30,337 bases of DNA from a virus: positions 1-30,337 of the IMG/VR virus record IMGVR_UViG_3300030118_000695. The stretch is one strand, 5' to 3'. The position numbers and the translations under genes are program-made. The notes under the pieces were generated by a model. It was not told where the DNA came from. It saw only the letters and a program-made list of their open reading frames with translations, and did not search any database. Shown here piece after piece: positions 20,089 through 30,001 of the stretch (the first letter of the stretch is position 1; every line of letters begins with the position of its first letter).

Positions 20089-22974
20089 TTATGAATTTTT
20101 ATGGCTACCTTTCCCTGCTTTATAGTTAGTAGAAATCTCAGATGCTGATAATGCACGATTGTAAATCCTAAACTCATCAAGTAAGCCATTCCAAATACTT
20201 GTTCCTGCATCTGTACCTGTCCAAGCAGAACCAATTCTTAAATCATCTGTAGTATTGTTAAATATTGATGTACCACCACCCGATGTAGTTTGAGTATTTG
20301 CTTGTACCTGTCCATCTACATACATAATTACACTACCACTACTAAATGTAACTGCGTAATGTCTCCAATTATCTATACTTGATATAGCACTATTACTTAA
20401 ATACCTATTAAAATTAGCGTTTCCATTATCATTAGTATCTAATTGTATTTTTTCAGATGAGTCTATTATTAACCTAAACGACCTTTGATTATTTGCGTAA
20501 TCATATTGATCTACAATTTGCTCCCCAGATGAATCTCCTGTATTATGCTTTAACCAACATTCAATAGTTATTTGTTCTTTTAAACCCATATCGGTAGGTG
20601 GTACTGCAATAAACTCACTACTTCCATTTAACCTTAACACATTGCTACTTGGATTAGTAAAATAAAACCCAAGTCCATCTCTGTTTGAGTTAAGTCCTTC
20701 TCTGATCGTTATAGAATCTGGACTTCCCGAAACTGTGCCACTGTTACTATTCGTACTTCTATCTTTCCATGTAGTAACACCATCGTTCCGCCAATATCCG
20801 ATAAGATTTGCAGATTGACTATGTGTAGTAGCATCGTATGCAACACCATCGTTAAATAGTTCTTTGACTTGTGTGGCAGATAAAGCATAGTTCCATACAG
20901 AGAAATCATCAAAAATATTTATTTGTGCAAATGAAGAAGTTCCTGCACCATAAGTTCCTATATATCTAATAGATTTTAAATCAACTGCACTATCAGAAGA
21001 AATATCATGTGATGATAATAAAACTCCATCTACATAATAAATTAAATTTCCACTTCTATCAGCACTAATTACTATGTGTCTTAATTTACCATCATTAAAT
21101 GTTGCACTGCTAGGAAGTGCTGATGATGTAGCAGTTAATCCCCCATTCCATCTTAATTGAGTAGTTCCTTCTCCATGTACACTCCATTGCGTAGTTGAAG
21201 AATTATCTGAACCAAACAATCTTTTATCTGTAAGTGCTGTTAAAGTACATAACCAAAATGAAATACTAAAATCAGATGTACCAAGTCTGGGAAGAGATGT
21301 ACCTAAATCAACTTTATCATCAATCCCATCAAACAACATCTTCTGATTATATCTCATCAATGGTACTTGTGGAACTACAGGTTCATTTACAGCTGTCTCG
21401 AATCCAGATGACGATATTCCTACTTCTTTAATTTCAAAATTACTTATTGTAAAATTATAAGTACCATTCACTACAAATCTAAATGATGGTCTGCGTGTTA
21501 CTGTTGATGTTGGAGTAAATGTATATGAGTAGTTATTTGCTGATGAAATTAAAGTATATGATAAAATACTATCAGCACTACCTGTTGTTCCAGAAGTAAC
21601 TCCAACAAAAATACTACCTATAGAGCCACTATTAATAGCAAGTGTAAAACTCATTTGATATGTCCTGCCTGCTACAAATGATATTTCATCTCCATAAGCA
21701 TTATCATCATTACCTACACTTGCATCTGTATTTACTGCTGTAAAGCCATCTGCCGATGCTCCTGTAAATCCTACTAAATCAGAATTATTCCAAGTTCCTG
21801 TCTGTAAATCATCCCCAAAGAAATTTGTAGTAGCGTGGTTGCCCATAAGGACTTCTTTGACATCAAAACTATTTAATACAAGTTTATCTCCTGTAGATAC
21901 ATCTACTTCAAATATTCTAAAGTATGAACTTGCACCATCACATACTCCATATATAGTATTTATACCTGTTGTTAATGGACTTTTAAGAAAGACATCAGCA
22001 CTACAACTACCACCTGCATTATTTATGCTATAACTTCCTGTTGTTGTGCTATCTACATCTAATGTTACTTTTAAAAATTTTTGAGGTATTCCAGAACCAC
22101 CTGCAAAATTACCTGCTGATAATTGACCAACAACGGCAGGACTATCGCCATCCATTGTAAAAACCATTTGGTCATTAGAAAAAGATTTAGTAGCTCCACT
22201 ACTTGTCCAATCGTTAGATGTAACTCCAGAAAATGTAGTATTACTTGCACTTGTTATTTCTGAACTACCCAACTTCTTTTCACTACAATCATACACTATG
22301 CTCTGTGGACTTTCTGGATTACCCTCAATCATAGGATACCAAGCTACAAGGTTATTCTGTACTGAGCTTGGTGTGTTTTCTGGTTTTTTATAAAGTTCAG
22401 TTACTTGTGCCTCTGTAAGTTCTGTGTTAAACACTTTTACATCTGTTATTTTTCCATTAAATCTGTATGCTAAATTCCAATAATTACCAATAGTCGTATG
22501 TAATCCACTAAAATCAAGTGTACTTGGAAATGAACCTCCTGCTGTGCCAACTGATTCTCCATCTAAATATATTTTTGAATTAGCCTCTGATGAACCATAT
22601 ATACAAACAATATGATGCCAATTTGATGTATCTGTAAATGATACTTTTCTATGCCAACCATTACCATTAAGAAGAAAATAAAGGTCATTATTATTATCTT
22701 TTTGAAAACTAAACTCTCCTGCTCCTCCATTATTTCCTATTTGAAATAAACCACCATCTGTAGTTCCATCATTTTTAAACCATAAAGATGCAGTTAGTCC
22801 AGTATCTTTACTATATCCATTTCCAAGCTGATTGCCAAGTCCTGTACCACAAGTAAGATAATCAGTAACCCCATCAAATACTAATGCTCTACCACCATAG
22901 ACATCTGCATGATCTGCAATGTTAGCAGTTAATTTAGGAGAGTTAGCGTATCCAGAATTAATTGTCGTAGCCAT
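20089..22974 (-). CDS. Giant fibre protein 2: LamG and carbohydrate-binding modules
   Basis: A 961-aa protein. Three LamG/concanavalin-like jellyroll modules are visible, at about 25-205, 540-735 and 780-955. Each starts ALVFDGVTDY-like, has a W(H/R)H(I/Y)V edge and YxDG turns, and closes with (L/A)(L/T/S)xxQV or SEI. Between the first two are two carbohydrate-binding-like modules (about 240-375 and 380-520). Such proteins bind surface glycans, so receptor binding is likely. Its start aligns with the linker inside the upstream fibre protein, suggesting both derive from one repetitive protein. ATG at 22974 overlaps the upstream stop (TAATG). Confidence 0.8.
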   Translation of the reverse strand: MATTINSGYANSPKLTANIADHADVYGGRALVFDGVTDYLTCGTGLGNQLGNGYSKDTGLTASLWFKNDGTTDGGLFQIGNNGGAGEFSFQKDNNNDLYFLLNGNGWHRKVSFTDTSNWHHIVCIYGSSEANSKIYLDGESVGTAGGSFPSTLDFSGLHTTIGNYWNLAYRFNGKITDVKVFNTELTEAQVTELYKKPENTPSSVQNNLVAWYPMIEGNPESPQSIVYDCSEKKLGSSEITSASNTTFSGVTSNDWTSSGATKSFSNDQMVFTMDGDSPAVVGQLSAGNFAGGSGIPQKFLKVTLDVDSTTTGSYSINNAGGSCSADVFLKSPLTTGINTIYGVCDGASSYFRIFEVDVSTGDKLVLNSFDVKEVLMGNHATTNFFGDDLQTGTWNNSDLVGFTGASADGFTAVNTDASVGNDDNAYGDEISFVAGRTYQMSFTLAINSGSIGSIFVGVTSGTTGSADSILSYTLISSANNYSYTFTPTSTVTRRPSFRFVVNGTYNFTISNFEIKEVGISSSGFETAVNEPVVPQVPLMRYNQKMLFDGIDDKVDLGTSLPRLGTSDFSISFWLCTLTALTDKRLFGSDNSSTTQWSVHGEGTTQLRWNGGLTATSSALPSSATFNDGKLRHIVISADRSGNLIYYVDGVLLSSHDISSDSAVDLKSIRYIGTYGAGTSSFAQINIFDDFSVWNYALSATQVKELFNDGVAYDATTHSQSANLIGYWRNDGVTTWKDRSTNSNSGTVSGSPDSITIREGLNSNRDGLGFYFTNPSSNVLRLNGSSEFIAVPPTDMGLKEQITIECWLKHNTGDSSGEQIVDQYDYANNQRSFRLIIDSSEKIQLDTNDNGNANFNRYLSNSAISSIDNWRHYAVTFSSGSVIMYVDGQVQANTQTTSGGGTSIFNNTTDDLRIGSAWTGTDAGTSIWNGLLDEFRIYNRALSASEISTNYKAGKGSHKNS

Positions 22975-25742
22975 TATTTTAGCACTCCTGTGTTTGATGT
23001 TACTTCTTTGATAGATATATCTGTCATAGTCATATTAGCACCACCACTAAGGTCAAATGAAATAAGAAAGTAAGTTTGAGATGCAACAAAATATCTTGTA
23101 TAAGTTCCTGCTCCTGTTGGTACAAAAGTTATATCATTATCAAATAAACCTCGTACTCTTCCACTACTATAACTATCTATTACAAAAGTTACTTTGTACA
23201 ATTTCCCAACTGTTAATATGCCACTTTTTTGCAATCTTGTATCTAAAGCATTTGCTACAGTTAATTTTCCTGCTGTAGTAGTATTTACATCTACGCCACC
23301 ATTACCTAAAGAAATAGTCCAATTACTTGCATTATCAAAAGTAGGATCACCAGATATTTCAGCTCCCAACACTTCGCCTGTAGTTACATCATTTGTAAAT
23401 CCTACACCACTTGATGTATCTGAACTATCTCCATCAAGTGGATAGTACGCAACGATGTCGTTAAATACTTCTTTAATGCTAATGCTTGATAATGTACCTA
23501 CAAATGATTGAGAACGAAGAGTAATAGAACCATCTTGATATGGAACTGCATAATTAGTAAATGTACCTACACCACCTATTGATGATGATATTCCAAAATT
23601 AGTTCCAAATGAAGCAGAACCACCTTGATGAGATAATGAGCCACTTGTATATGCAGAACATACTATTACTATTTTATATACTTTTGATGTATTCCAAGTA
23701 ACATTATCTGCTATAGAATAATAATCACTTGATACATCACCACCATTAATAACCATTTCCCCATTAAATGTAGTCTTGCCAGATGCTACTGATAAAGAAC
23801 TTGGAACTGTTACACCTGTGCCATCACTAAAATCATGTGTTAATGTTTCTGAACCTAATGTACTTTTTACATCAGCAGGGATTTTTGAATATGATGTAGA
23901 TTCAAAAACAGATTGTATCTTAGATTGCGAAAGCTCTCCTGCCCATATCCCTGCTTGAGATATATTGCCTAAAAAATTTTCTGCAATAGCACTTCCTGTC
24001 CAACCTATTTTAAATGTGGCTGTGCTTGTTTGATTTCCATTTCCTTGAGATACAGTATTATCTAATATACCATTTATATAAAACTTTTTATTACTTCCAG
24101 ATTGTACTAAAGCTACATGAGTCCATTCTTTATCTGGTATAGCTGAATTACTAAGAGCATTGCCACTACCATTCCAACTCCCAAGTTTTTCATCATCAAA
24201 TTTTACATATAATTGCACCTCTGTATTAGCACTATTCCCATCATTAAGCCTTACTCCAAATATTCCTGCATGATTAGTATTTGTTGCATCGTGATATATC
24301 CATGCAGTTAATGTAAAATCACCACTTGAAAAATCATATAAATCAGTACCAAACTCTATATAATCTGTATCACCATCAAAATTTGCACTACCATTTCCAA
24401 TATTATCAGCTTGACCTTCTTTAGCTACATCAACTGCACGAGGTAAGATCGGTGCATTACCACCATATACTGATGTGGTAGTTGTTGCTCCTGTTACTAA
24501 TCCTGTATTTGAGGTTATTTTTTTTACTGAAATATTGCTAATTGTTGTGGTTACACCATTTGAATAAATCAATAAGTTAGAAGTGCTATTTGTAAAATAT
24601 ACTGTATGTGTCCCTACTGAAGTTATTCCAAATGAATTTTCAAAACTTTGAACAGTTCCATTTTTTACTATTCCTGCATTTACTAAACTTTCAGCAGAAT
24701 CTATAGTTATAGTCATTTTATATAAAGCATTTGCATCATCAAAAATGTTGCTTTGAGATAAATAATTAAAACCACTTGTACCATCTGCTGATGCAGTTCC
24801 GTTAGTAGCATTTATGCTCCACCCTGTACCTTTACTCCAATCACTATCTGCATCAAAACTACCATTAGTTACTCTTTCTTCACTTGTTTCTCCTGTTGCA
24901 GGTTGCACTACTCCATCACTTGCACTATCTAATGCCCACCATGCTACTAAACTTGTTTTTTCTACACCCTTTAGTTGGCTATAGGATTTGTTCATTATGG
25001 ATTGGATTTCTTCTGGAGATAGTTCTCTGCTCCATAACCCTGCATTACACATACTCATAACTGCACCACCACCATCGCCACCAATATTATCTAATGTAAA
25101 AGTATCAGTTGATGTGCTTGTAGTAGACTGCACTCCATTTAAGTATGATTTTATGTTACCATTATCGTCTCTTGTGAAAGCTAAATGACTCCAAGTATTA
25201 TTAGGTACATTATTTATATTTGCTTTGTAATTACCATTAATTCTAATTGAAACTTGTCCACTTACATCTTTTACTAAAATATCATTAGTTCCACTTGGAG
25301 GAGATGAATCTCCAAATAATCTTTTATAAGCAGTATTAACATCTCCATTAAACCAACAAACAACACTAAATGCCCCTGTAAATGTTTGTTGCGAAAACAT
25401 TATTTTATCTGTATAGGCAAACGATGTTGAACCTTCTGATGGGAACTTTAGCGTGTTTGATTTATTATAATTAAAATCTAAATAAAGTTTTAAATTATCA
25501 GTAATAAAGTTTAACCAAGCTCTCCACCTACTATTAAATGATCCACTATCCCCATGAGTGTTGTTTATTTTAGAGTTTAGGCTTGTACCTTCCCCACTTG
25601 CCCAATTTCGCCATTTACTATTTATACTATTTCCAGATGCACTAGCATCTTTTAAAAAATCACTAAGATTAGTATTTAATGATCCCCCACTCTCATCATT
25701 ATCATACTGACCTTTTACATTTGTATTTAATGAATCTGACAT
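22974..25742 (-). CDS. Giant fibre protein 1: LamG and carbohydrate-binding modules
   Basis: A 922-aa protein. Residues 1-75 contain five short S(L/I/F)N(T/S) units at 4, 21, 39, 54 and 68, spaced 14-18 apart, which may be the virion anchor. LamG-like modules follow at about 86-265 and 455-615, with carbohydrate-binding-like modules (about 290-425, 640-760 and 785-915) between and after, each ending in IS(V/I)K(K/E). The C-terminus TSNTGVLK matches the module linker TSNTGLVTG of the same protein, then the gene ends. It lies directly after the capsid gene, in an unusual place for fibres. Receptor binding is inferred. Confidence 0.78.
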   Translation of the reverse strand: MSDSLNTNVKGQYDNDESGGSLNTNLSDFLKDASASGNSINSKWRNWASGEGTSLNSKINNTHGDSGSFNSRWRAWLNFITDNLKLYLDFNYNKSNTLKFPSEGSTSFAYTDKIMFSQQTFTGAFSVVCWFNGDVNTAYKRLFGDSSPPSGTNDILVKDVSGQVSIRINGNYKANINNVPNNTWSHLAFTRDDNGNIKSYLNGVQSTTSTSTDTFTLDNIGGDGGGAVMSMCNAGLWSRELSPEEIQSIMNKSYSQLKGVEKTSLVAWWALDSASDGVVQPATGETSEERVTNGSFDADSDWSKGTGWSINATNGTASADGTSGFNYLSQSNIFDDANALYKMTITIDSAESLVNAGIVKNGTVQSFENSFGITSVGTHTVYFTNSTSNLLIYSNGVTTTISNISVKKITSNTGLVTGATTTTSVYGGNAPILPRAVDVAKEGQADNIGNGSANFDGDTDYIEFGTDLYDFSSGDFTLTAWIYHDATNTNHAGIFGVRLNDGNSANTEVQLYVKFDDEKLGSWNGSGNALSNSAIPDKEWTHVALVQSGSNKKFYINGILDNTVSQGNGNQTSTATFKIGWTGSAIAENFLGNISQAGIWAGELSQSKIQSVFESTSYSKIPADVKSTLGSETLTHDFSDGTGVTVPSSLSVASGKTTFNGEMVINGGDVSSDYYSIADNVTWNTSKVYKIVIVCSAYTSGSLSHQGGSASFGTNFGISSSIGGVGTFTNYAVPYQDGSITLRSQSFVGTLSSISIKEVFNDIVAYYPLDGDSSDTSSGVGFTNDVTTGEVLGAEISGDPTFDNASNWTISLGNGGVDVNTTTAGKLTVANALDTRLQKSGILTVGKLYKVTFVIDSYSSGRVRGLFDNDITFVPTGAGTYTRYFVASQTYFLISFDLSGGANMTMTDISIKEVTSNTGVLK

Positions 25743-25758
25743 ATTATCCTATCAGCTT

Positions 25759-25777
25759 GGGGGGAATAAATCCCCCC
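25759..25777 (-). promoter_or_regulatory. GC-rich hairpin between capsid and fibre genes
   Basis: GGGGGGA (25759-25765), loop ATAAA, TCCCCCC (25771-25777): a very stable seven-pair stem in a 54-base gap. No T-tract follows on the minus strand, so it is not a standard terminator. It may protect the 3' end of the capsid message or partly reduce transcription into the fibre genes. Confidence 0.7.
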
Positions 25778-25796
25778 TTGCTATTTTTAAGGTTAT

Positions 25797-26666
25797 TTAT
25801 TCTACCTTGCTTGTTAATTCGATTCCGTAAGAATCAGCGATTTCAACACTACCACAGAACATAGAACCAACATAATCAGTCTTAAGTCTGACAGCATCTC
25901 TTTCGATTTCAACTCTAGGAAATTCACCTGCATAACCAAAACCAAGAGCCATCTTTGAGAACATAGCTCCTATTGCGTTATTAGATGCAATCGCAATTTC
26001 TGATGTTGTGTAAATATCACAACCTGCTAACTGCCCTATAAATCCAGACCTTAACATATCATCCTGTGAACTTGGTGAACCACCAAACTGATTAGATGTT
26101 ACAAGGTCGTTAGACAATCCATATTCTCCATAAATTGCTTTTGGATTGTGTACCATTGAGTAAGGTGCAGGAGCATTATTAGCCTGTAGCTGACCTAAAG
26201 CACTAAATAGATCATCAACACTAATACCATTGCTTGTATCATTAGCTGTTCCAGAAAAATTACCAAAATTTGCGACAATCAATGAGTCTACTTTGGCACT
26301 TAAAGCATTACCAACTAATTGCCCAATAACTTCTGAAGGACTATCAGCAGAGCTATTTACAGCCTCATCATGGATTGGTACTCTTACTGAATACATATCC
26401 ATAGTTGCTGTTGCCTTAACAGAAGTTAATGCAGTAGCTGATATAGCTGTTGAATCATGCTCAGAGTGAGCTCCTACATCAGCACTTGTTACTTGGTTAG
26501 TTCCCAAATTATAAACAGGGAATGAAATTGTATCTGCCTTATCTCTCGCCTCTACCTGTACCAATGGTAAACAGACATTAGCTTTAGAGAAATGCACCAT
26601 TGAGTCTGCAATTATCTCCTGGAGTGAACCTTGTAGATAACCAGAACCTGTATCGCCTATAGCCAT
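25797..26666 (-). CDS. Major capsid protein
   Basis: A 289-aa protein in the scaffold-81aa-capsid order typical of HK97-fold phages. The N-terminal segment (SLQEIIADSMVHFSKANVCLPLV) is helical, then ADTISFPVYNLGTNQV and MDMYSVRVPIHDEAV form strands. The C-terminal part has FGYAGEFPRVEIERDAVRLKTDYVGSMFCGSVEIAD, the P-domain/A-domain style of HK97-fold shells. No protease gene or long N-terminal delta domain is seen, so maturation likely uses the separate scaffold. A GC-rich hairpin follows the gene. Confidence 0.85.
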   Translation of the reverse strand: MAIGDTGSGYLQGSLQEIIADSMVHFSKANVCLPLVQVEARDKADTISFPVYNLGTNQVTSADVGAHSEHDSTAISATALTSVKATATMDMYSVRVPIHDEAVNSSADSPSEVIGQLVGNALSAKVDSLIVANFGNFSGTANDTSNGISVDDLFSALGQLQANNAPAPYSMVHNPKAIYGEYGLSNDLVTSNQFGGSPSSQDDMLRSGFIGQLAGCDIYTTSEIAIASNNAIGAMFSKMALGFGYAGEFPRVEIERDAVRLKTDYVGSMFCGSVEIADSYGIELTSKVE

Positions 26667-26669
26667 TTT

Positions 26670-26915
26670 TTACTTCTTTCTAAATATCTTATCCCATTTC
26701 TTTTGATCAATGTGGGTAAAAGACGATCTTATTGTGTTAGGAGTCTTATCTCTACCTACTGCTAAACTAAATCCATCCTCAAAAGAAACATCTACACCAT
26801 CTAATTGGTACTTCATTTCCCCCTCTAAGGTATTGTTAGTAGTAACTCTTCCATTTGTGGGATCAAACCCATCAAAATTAGTAGCTCTTCTGTGATTAGT
26901 TCTTTCTGAAGGCAT
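26670..26915 (-). CDS. Small head protein, unknown
   Basis: An 81-aa protein coded between scaffold and capsid, overlapping the scaffold gene by 20 bp and ending 3 bases before the capsid ATG. The composition (NFDGFDPTNGRVTTNNTLEGEMKYQLDG) is Asn/Gly-rich and beta-like. A decoration or head-completion role is suggested by position only. Confidence 0.6.
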   Translation of the reverse strand: MPSERTNHRRATNFDGFDPTNGRVTTNNTLEGEMKYQLDGVDVSFEDGFSLAVGRDKTPNTIRSSFTHIDQKKWDKIFRKK

Positions 26916-27438
26916 TCTTAATCCTTGTATAAGTGTCCATATTTATTTTACCCAACTGAAAATCCTTTGCCAGATCAATTACAGATTTATAACCTTCTGT
27001 ACTTACAGGCTTAGAATTATCAACTGAAGGGATATTTGTTTGTTTAACTTTATCCACATGAGCCTCCAACTTATCTAGTGGTAGCTCACCATATATCGCT
27101 CTTTCATCTTCTGGCAACATCTCTAATAAAGAGTTCTTTCTACCTACTTGGTAATCATCCCAAGCTGTAGCTTTGCTTTCTGCTTTTTCTAACTTTTGAT
27201 TCATATCAGCCATTATTCTGTCATACTCGCCTTTACTTTCAAGCTCTTTCACTTTTGCATCTTCTTCTTTCTTAGCAATTTGCTCTTTAAGAGACTGTAG
27301 CTCAGTTTTGAATGTATTTTTCTCGTTTACTAATTCCTTAAAGCGACTATAAGGAATTGCATCGGGAGTCTTTTCTTCATTGGACTCTGCAATGGGTTCT
27401 TCTTTTACATCTTGAACTAGATTGTTTTCTGTTTCCAT
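26896..27438 (-). CDS. Capsid scaffold protein
   Basis: A 180-aa, highly charged protein. Residues about 33-95 form a long coiled coil (FKELVNEKNTFKTELQSLKEQIAKKEEDAKVKELESKGEYD), followed by a less ordered segment and a basic C-terminus (YTRIKNAFRKN). An acidic N-terminus, long helix and basic tail directly upstream of the capsid gene are typical of scaffolds that guide shell assembly and then exit. No peptidase motif was seen. Confidence 0.78.
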   Translation of the reverse strand: METENNLVQDVKEEPIAESNEEKTPDAIPYSRFKELVNEKNTFKTELQSLKEQIAKKEEDAKVKELESKGEYDRIMADMNQKLEKAESKATAWDDYQVGRKNSLLEMLPEDERAIYGELPLDKLEAHVDKVKQTNIPSVDNSKPVSTEGYKSVIDLAKDFQLGKINMDTYTRIKNAFRKN

Positions 27439-27470
27439 TTTAACCTCTTGATTGAGTTATTATTAAAAAT

Positions 27471-27923
27471 CTATCTGCCTATTCTAAAATTGATAGGCTT
27501 TGCAGTTTCTTTATCTGCATTTCTTTTAATTCTTTGCCTCGTTTCTTGTTGTACAATCTTAATAGACTTGTTACTAAGTGGTTTTTTAGCTGTAGTTACT
27601 GCTCTGCCCATATCCTCATTCCATTGTATCTTTTTAGCATTCGTACCACTCCATCCGATTGTTACACTATCTGTAGTAAATCCTCTTACTTGTAATCCAT
27701 TCATCATATCACCTGTAAGTGTTAAATTTACTTTACTACCTGCACTACCTCTTCTAATACGAGGCTTACGCTTTGCATATCCCCTACTATATGACTTAAA
27801 ATTTTTATTGAATACATCCTTACCCTTCTTTTGTGTCTGTACTCGTATCTCATCGGTGATCTCATTACCCACCTCTCTCCAGAACTGCTTATCAAATCTT
27901 GGTATGTTTGCTAGTTTACCCAA
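27471..27923 (-). CDS. Head/neck completion protein (gp10/gpG-like)
   Basis: A 150-aa basic protein. LTLTGDMMNGLQVRG (67-81) followed by TIGWSGTNAKKIQW (88-101) resembles the L-TG-L-x-S...IG...YAxxx pattern of HK97 gp10 and Mu gpG-type virion morphogenesis proteins. In most phages these sit after the connector, but here the gene precedes the scaffold. Overlaps the MuF gene by 8 bp. Role inferred: finishing the neck or stabilising the portal vertex. Confidence 0.55.
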   Translation of the reverse strand: MGKLANIPRFDKQFWREVGNEITDEIRVQTQKKGKDVFNKNFKSYSRGYAKRKPRIRRGSAGSKVNLTLTGDMMNGLQVRGFTTDSVTIGWSGTNAKKIQWNEDMGRAVTTAKKPLSNKSIKIVQQETRQRIKRNADKETAKPINFRIGR

Positions 27924-28686
27924 CCTTAATACCTTCTACAGTTACAGGATTAAATCTTTTTTTATCATCTATAAGTGATGATGCTTTATCTGGTTTGATT
28001 AATTGTTCTGATCTGGATGTTTCCCTTGCCCATCTATGTCTGCAATTAAATCCACCTGCATTACTAAATGTATTAGGATACTTAGCATCTATCTCTGTTC
28101 TAGTCATTGCACCTTCACTAGCCATGAGTAAACATATATCTCTGGTCTTTTCATCTATCACACCCAAGTAAACATACCTAGCATTAGCAGGATCAAGTTC
28201 AGCCATTTCTACTGTTACATTACGCTCAAACTGATTCAAAGCAGTATTAGCTAGGGTTTCTGCTTGATCTGGTCTTAAAACACCACCTGCACCCTTTAAA
28301 ATACCATCTGCTATATCTTTCTCAGTAGCACCTGCTAGTATTCCCCTTGCTACTTCCTTTTTAATAAGCTCACCCATCACCCCTGCTTGTTTAGCAAATG
28401 AGTTTCTATCTATACGCTGTAAGGCTGTTAAGGACTCTGCTGTTACTGCACCTGTCATTTCCATAGCACCTAGTACATTTTCATACTCTAACATTAGCTT
28501 ATCTATATCAGCGTTTAGTTTAAGTTGGTTAAGAATAATATCTTCCATGTCCAACCCTTGAAGTACAAGTAATATTTCATTCTTACTTAGTCCTTGCTTC
28601 TGTAGATCAAATATCTGCTCTACAAGCTCTTTCTGAACTCGTTCAACTGCTTTAGCGTATTGTAATGATGCTGTTTCTTTAGCCAC
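27916..28686 (-). CDS. MuF-like minor head protein
   Basis: A 256-aa protein. The C-terminal block YVYLGVIDEKTRDIC (171-185), then PNTFSNAGGFNCRHRW (204-219), fits the phage MuF/SPP1 gp7 signature (DxxT(R)xxC, then NCRH). These proteins are injected or sit inside the head beside the portal and assist ejection. The first 130 residues are helical. It overlaps the portal gene by 8 bp in the standard portal-MuF order. Confidence 0.85.
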   Translation of the reverse strand: MAKETASLQYAKAVERVQKELVEQIFDLQKQGLSKNEILLVLQGLDMEDIILNQLKLNADIDKLMLEYENVLGAMEMTGAVTAESLTALQRIDRNSFAKQAGVMGELIKKEVARGILAGATEKDIADGILKGAGGVLRPDQAETLANTALNQFERNVTVEMAELDPANARYVYLGVIDEKTRDICLLMASEGAMTRTEIDAKYPNTFSNAGGFNCRHRWARETSRSEQLIKPDKASSLIDDKKRFNPVTVEGIKVG

Positions 28687-30001
28687 GCTGTAATGCCTCT
28701 AATAGTGGGTTAGTAGGTGCTTGAGGTTGTTCTTCTTCTAATGTACCCATCTTTTCTTCTAACTCTTCATCAGTTATATCTGGATTGAAGTATCTAACAA
28801 GCTCTTCTCTAGTCATTAGATTATTCTCTAACATAAACTCTAATTTATTACGCTCATTTGCCCACTCTTGTGGTACAGAACTTTCTTCAAAGTCTACAGC
28901 GTATGATTCACTAAATGATCTGTTTGTATGTACTTCTAATAATCTTCTATCTACAGCGTATCTATCTTGTTCAAACTCAGATATAATTGGTATATCAGCC
29001 TCCCTTGCCTCTTCATTTTCTAGATTCATTATCTTTAAGGCTATACCAGATGGAGGTGTAGTACCTTGTGAGAAGTTAATAGCTAGGTTATGATTCTGTG
29101 CTGTAATAGTTAGTAATTCTTTAATACCTGCTATCATGCCATTTATATCAGTATTTGGTGTTACATACTGAAAGCTACTATCACTTGGTAATGCAATAAG
29201 TCTATCAATACCAAAGGGAATGTCTGGTATCTCTTGATCTATACCAGAGATAACAGGTGAACCTGTTTGGTAACGAATAGCTAACATAACTTGAGTAAAT
29301 CCAATACAAGCCTGTAAAGCTACCCTAGATACATCACTAGCATCGTATGGAAACACTATTCTGGATATTGGATTTATCTTATAAATGTTTACCATCTCTG
29401 GATTACCATCTACTGCTCTTATCTTACCATCAGATGAAAAGATAAAATGTAATCCCTGCTCTTCTCTATCCTCACTCCAAAATACAAACTGCCTATTATT
29501 TCTAACATCTCTTTCTATCTCATAGCTATATCCAAATGGTACAGACTCCCCTTCATAATAATATTCTTTTACATTAGGCAGTATGTCATACTCTATACGC
29601 TGTTTAACTGCATTCCATCTAGACCTCATGTGTATCATACCTAAAGTCCATGCTAATTCTGATGCTATCCTACATTGAGTATCTAAATGATAAGTATAAT
29701 CTAAATAGTCCTGTGCAGATTCCCCACCTATTAACCTGTATGGTGCTTTCTTATAATGTAACATTCTGGCACGAGCAAACTTTGGTAATATGCGTAATGT
29801 AGTAACAGGTATAGACCTAAGAGACTCACTAGGAAAGTATTGCTCTATGTGTGCATCCATGTTTTTATTGTAGTATAAATCAAGTGATACTTGCTTTTCA
29901 GCATATTCATCTGCAAGTAAATCCATCTCTGCCCTACGAACTGAATCCATTACAGCCATACGACCTAGATTTGGGATAGTCATTTTATCGTGAAATTCCA
30001 T
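28679..30001 (-). CDS. Portal protein
   Basis: A 440-aa protein in the TerL-portal-MuF order. It forms the dodecameric ring through which DNA enters. The sequence has the helical wing (FHDKMTIPNLGRMAVMDSVRRAEMD), a stem/clip region (ILPNVKEYYYEG; ERDVRNNRQFVFWSED) and a crown-like helical end (EEARE...YFNPDITDEELEEKMG). An AAAGG ribosome-binding sequence precedes the ATG at 30001. Its size is normal for small siphophages. Confidence 0.85.
   Translation of the reverse strand: MEFHDKMTIPNLGRMAVMDSVRRAEMDLLADEYAEKQVSLDLYYNKNMDAHIEQYFPSESLRSIPVTTLRILPKFARARMLHYKKAPYRLIGGESAQDYLDYTYHLDTQCRIASELAWTLGMIHMRSRWNAVKQRIEYDILPNVKEYYYEGESVPFGYSYEIERDVRNNRQFVFWSEDREEQGLHFIFSSDGKIRAVDGNPEMVNIYKINPISRIVFPYDASDVSRVALQACIGFTQVMLAIRYQTGSPVISGIDQEIPDIPFGIDRLIALPSDSSFQYVTPNTDINGMIAGIKELLTITAQNHNLAINFSQGTTPPSGIALKIMNLENEEAREADIPIISEFEQDRYAVDRRLLEVHTNRSFSESYAVDFEESSVPQEWANERNKLEFMLENNLMTREELVRYFNPDITDEELEEKMGTLEEEQPQAPTNPLLEALQRG

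Noticed and set aside
27448-27978. 176-aa hydrophobic plus-strand frame
   Set aside because: Antisense to the basic gp10/gpG-like gene and the start of the MuF gene. No start signal or spacing fits.
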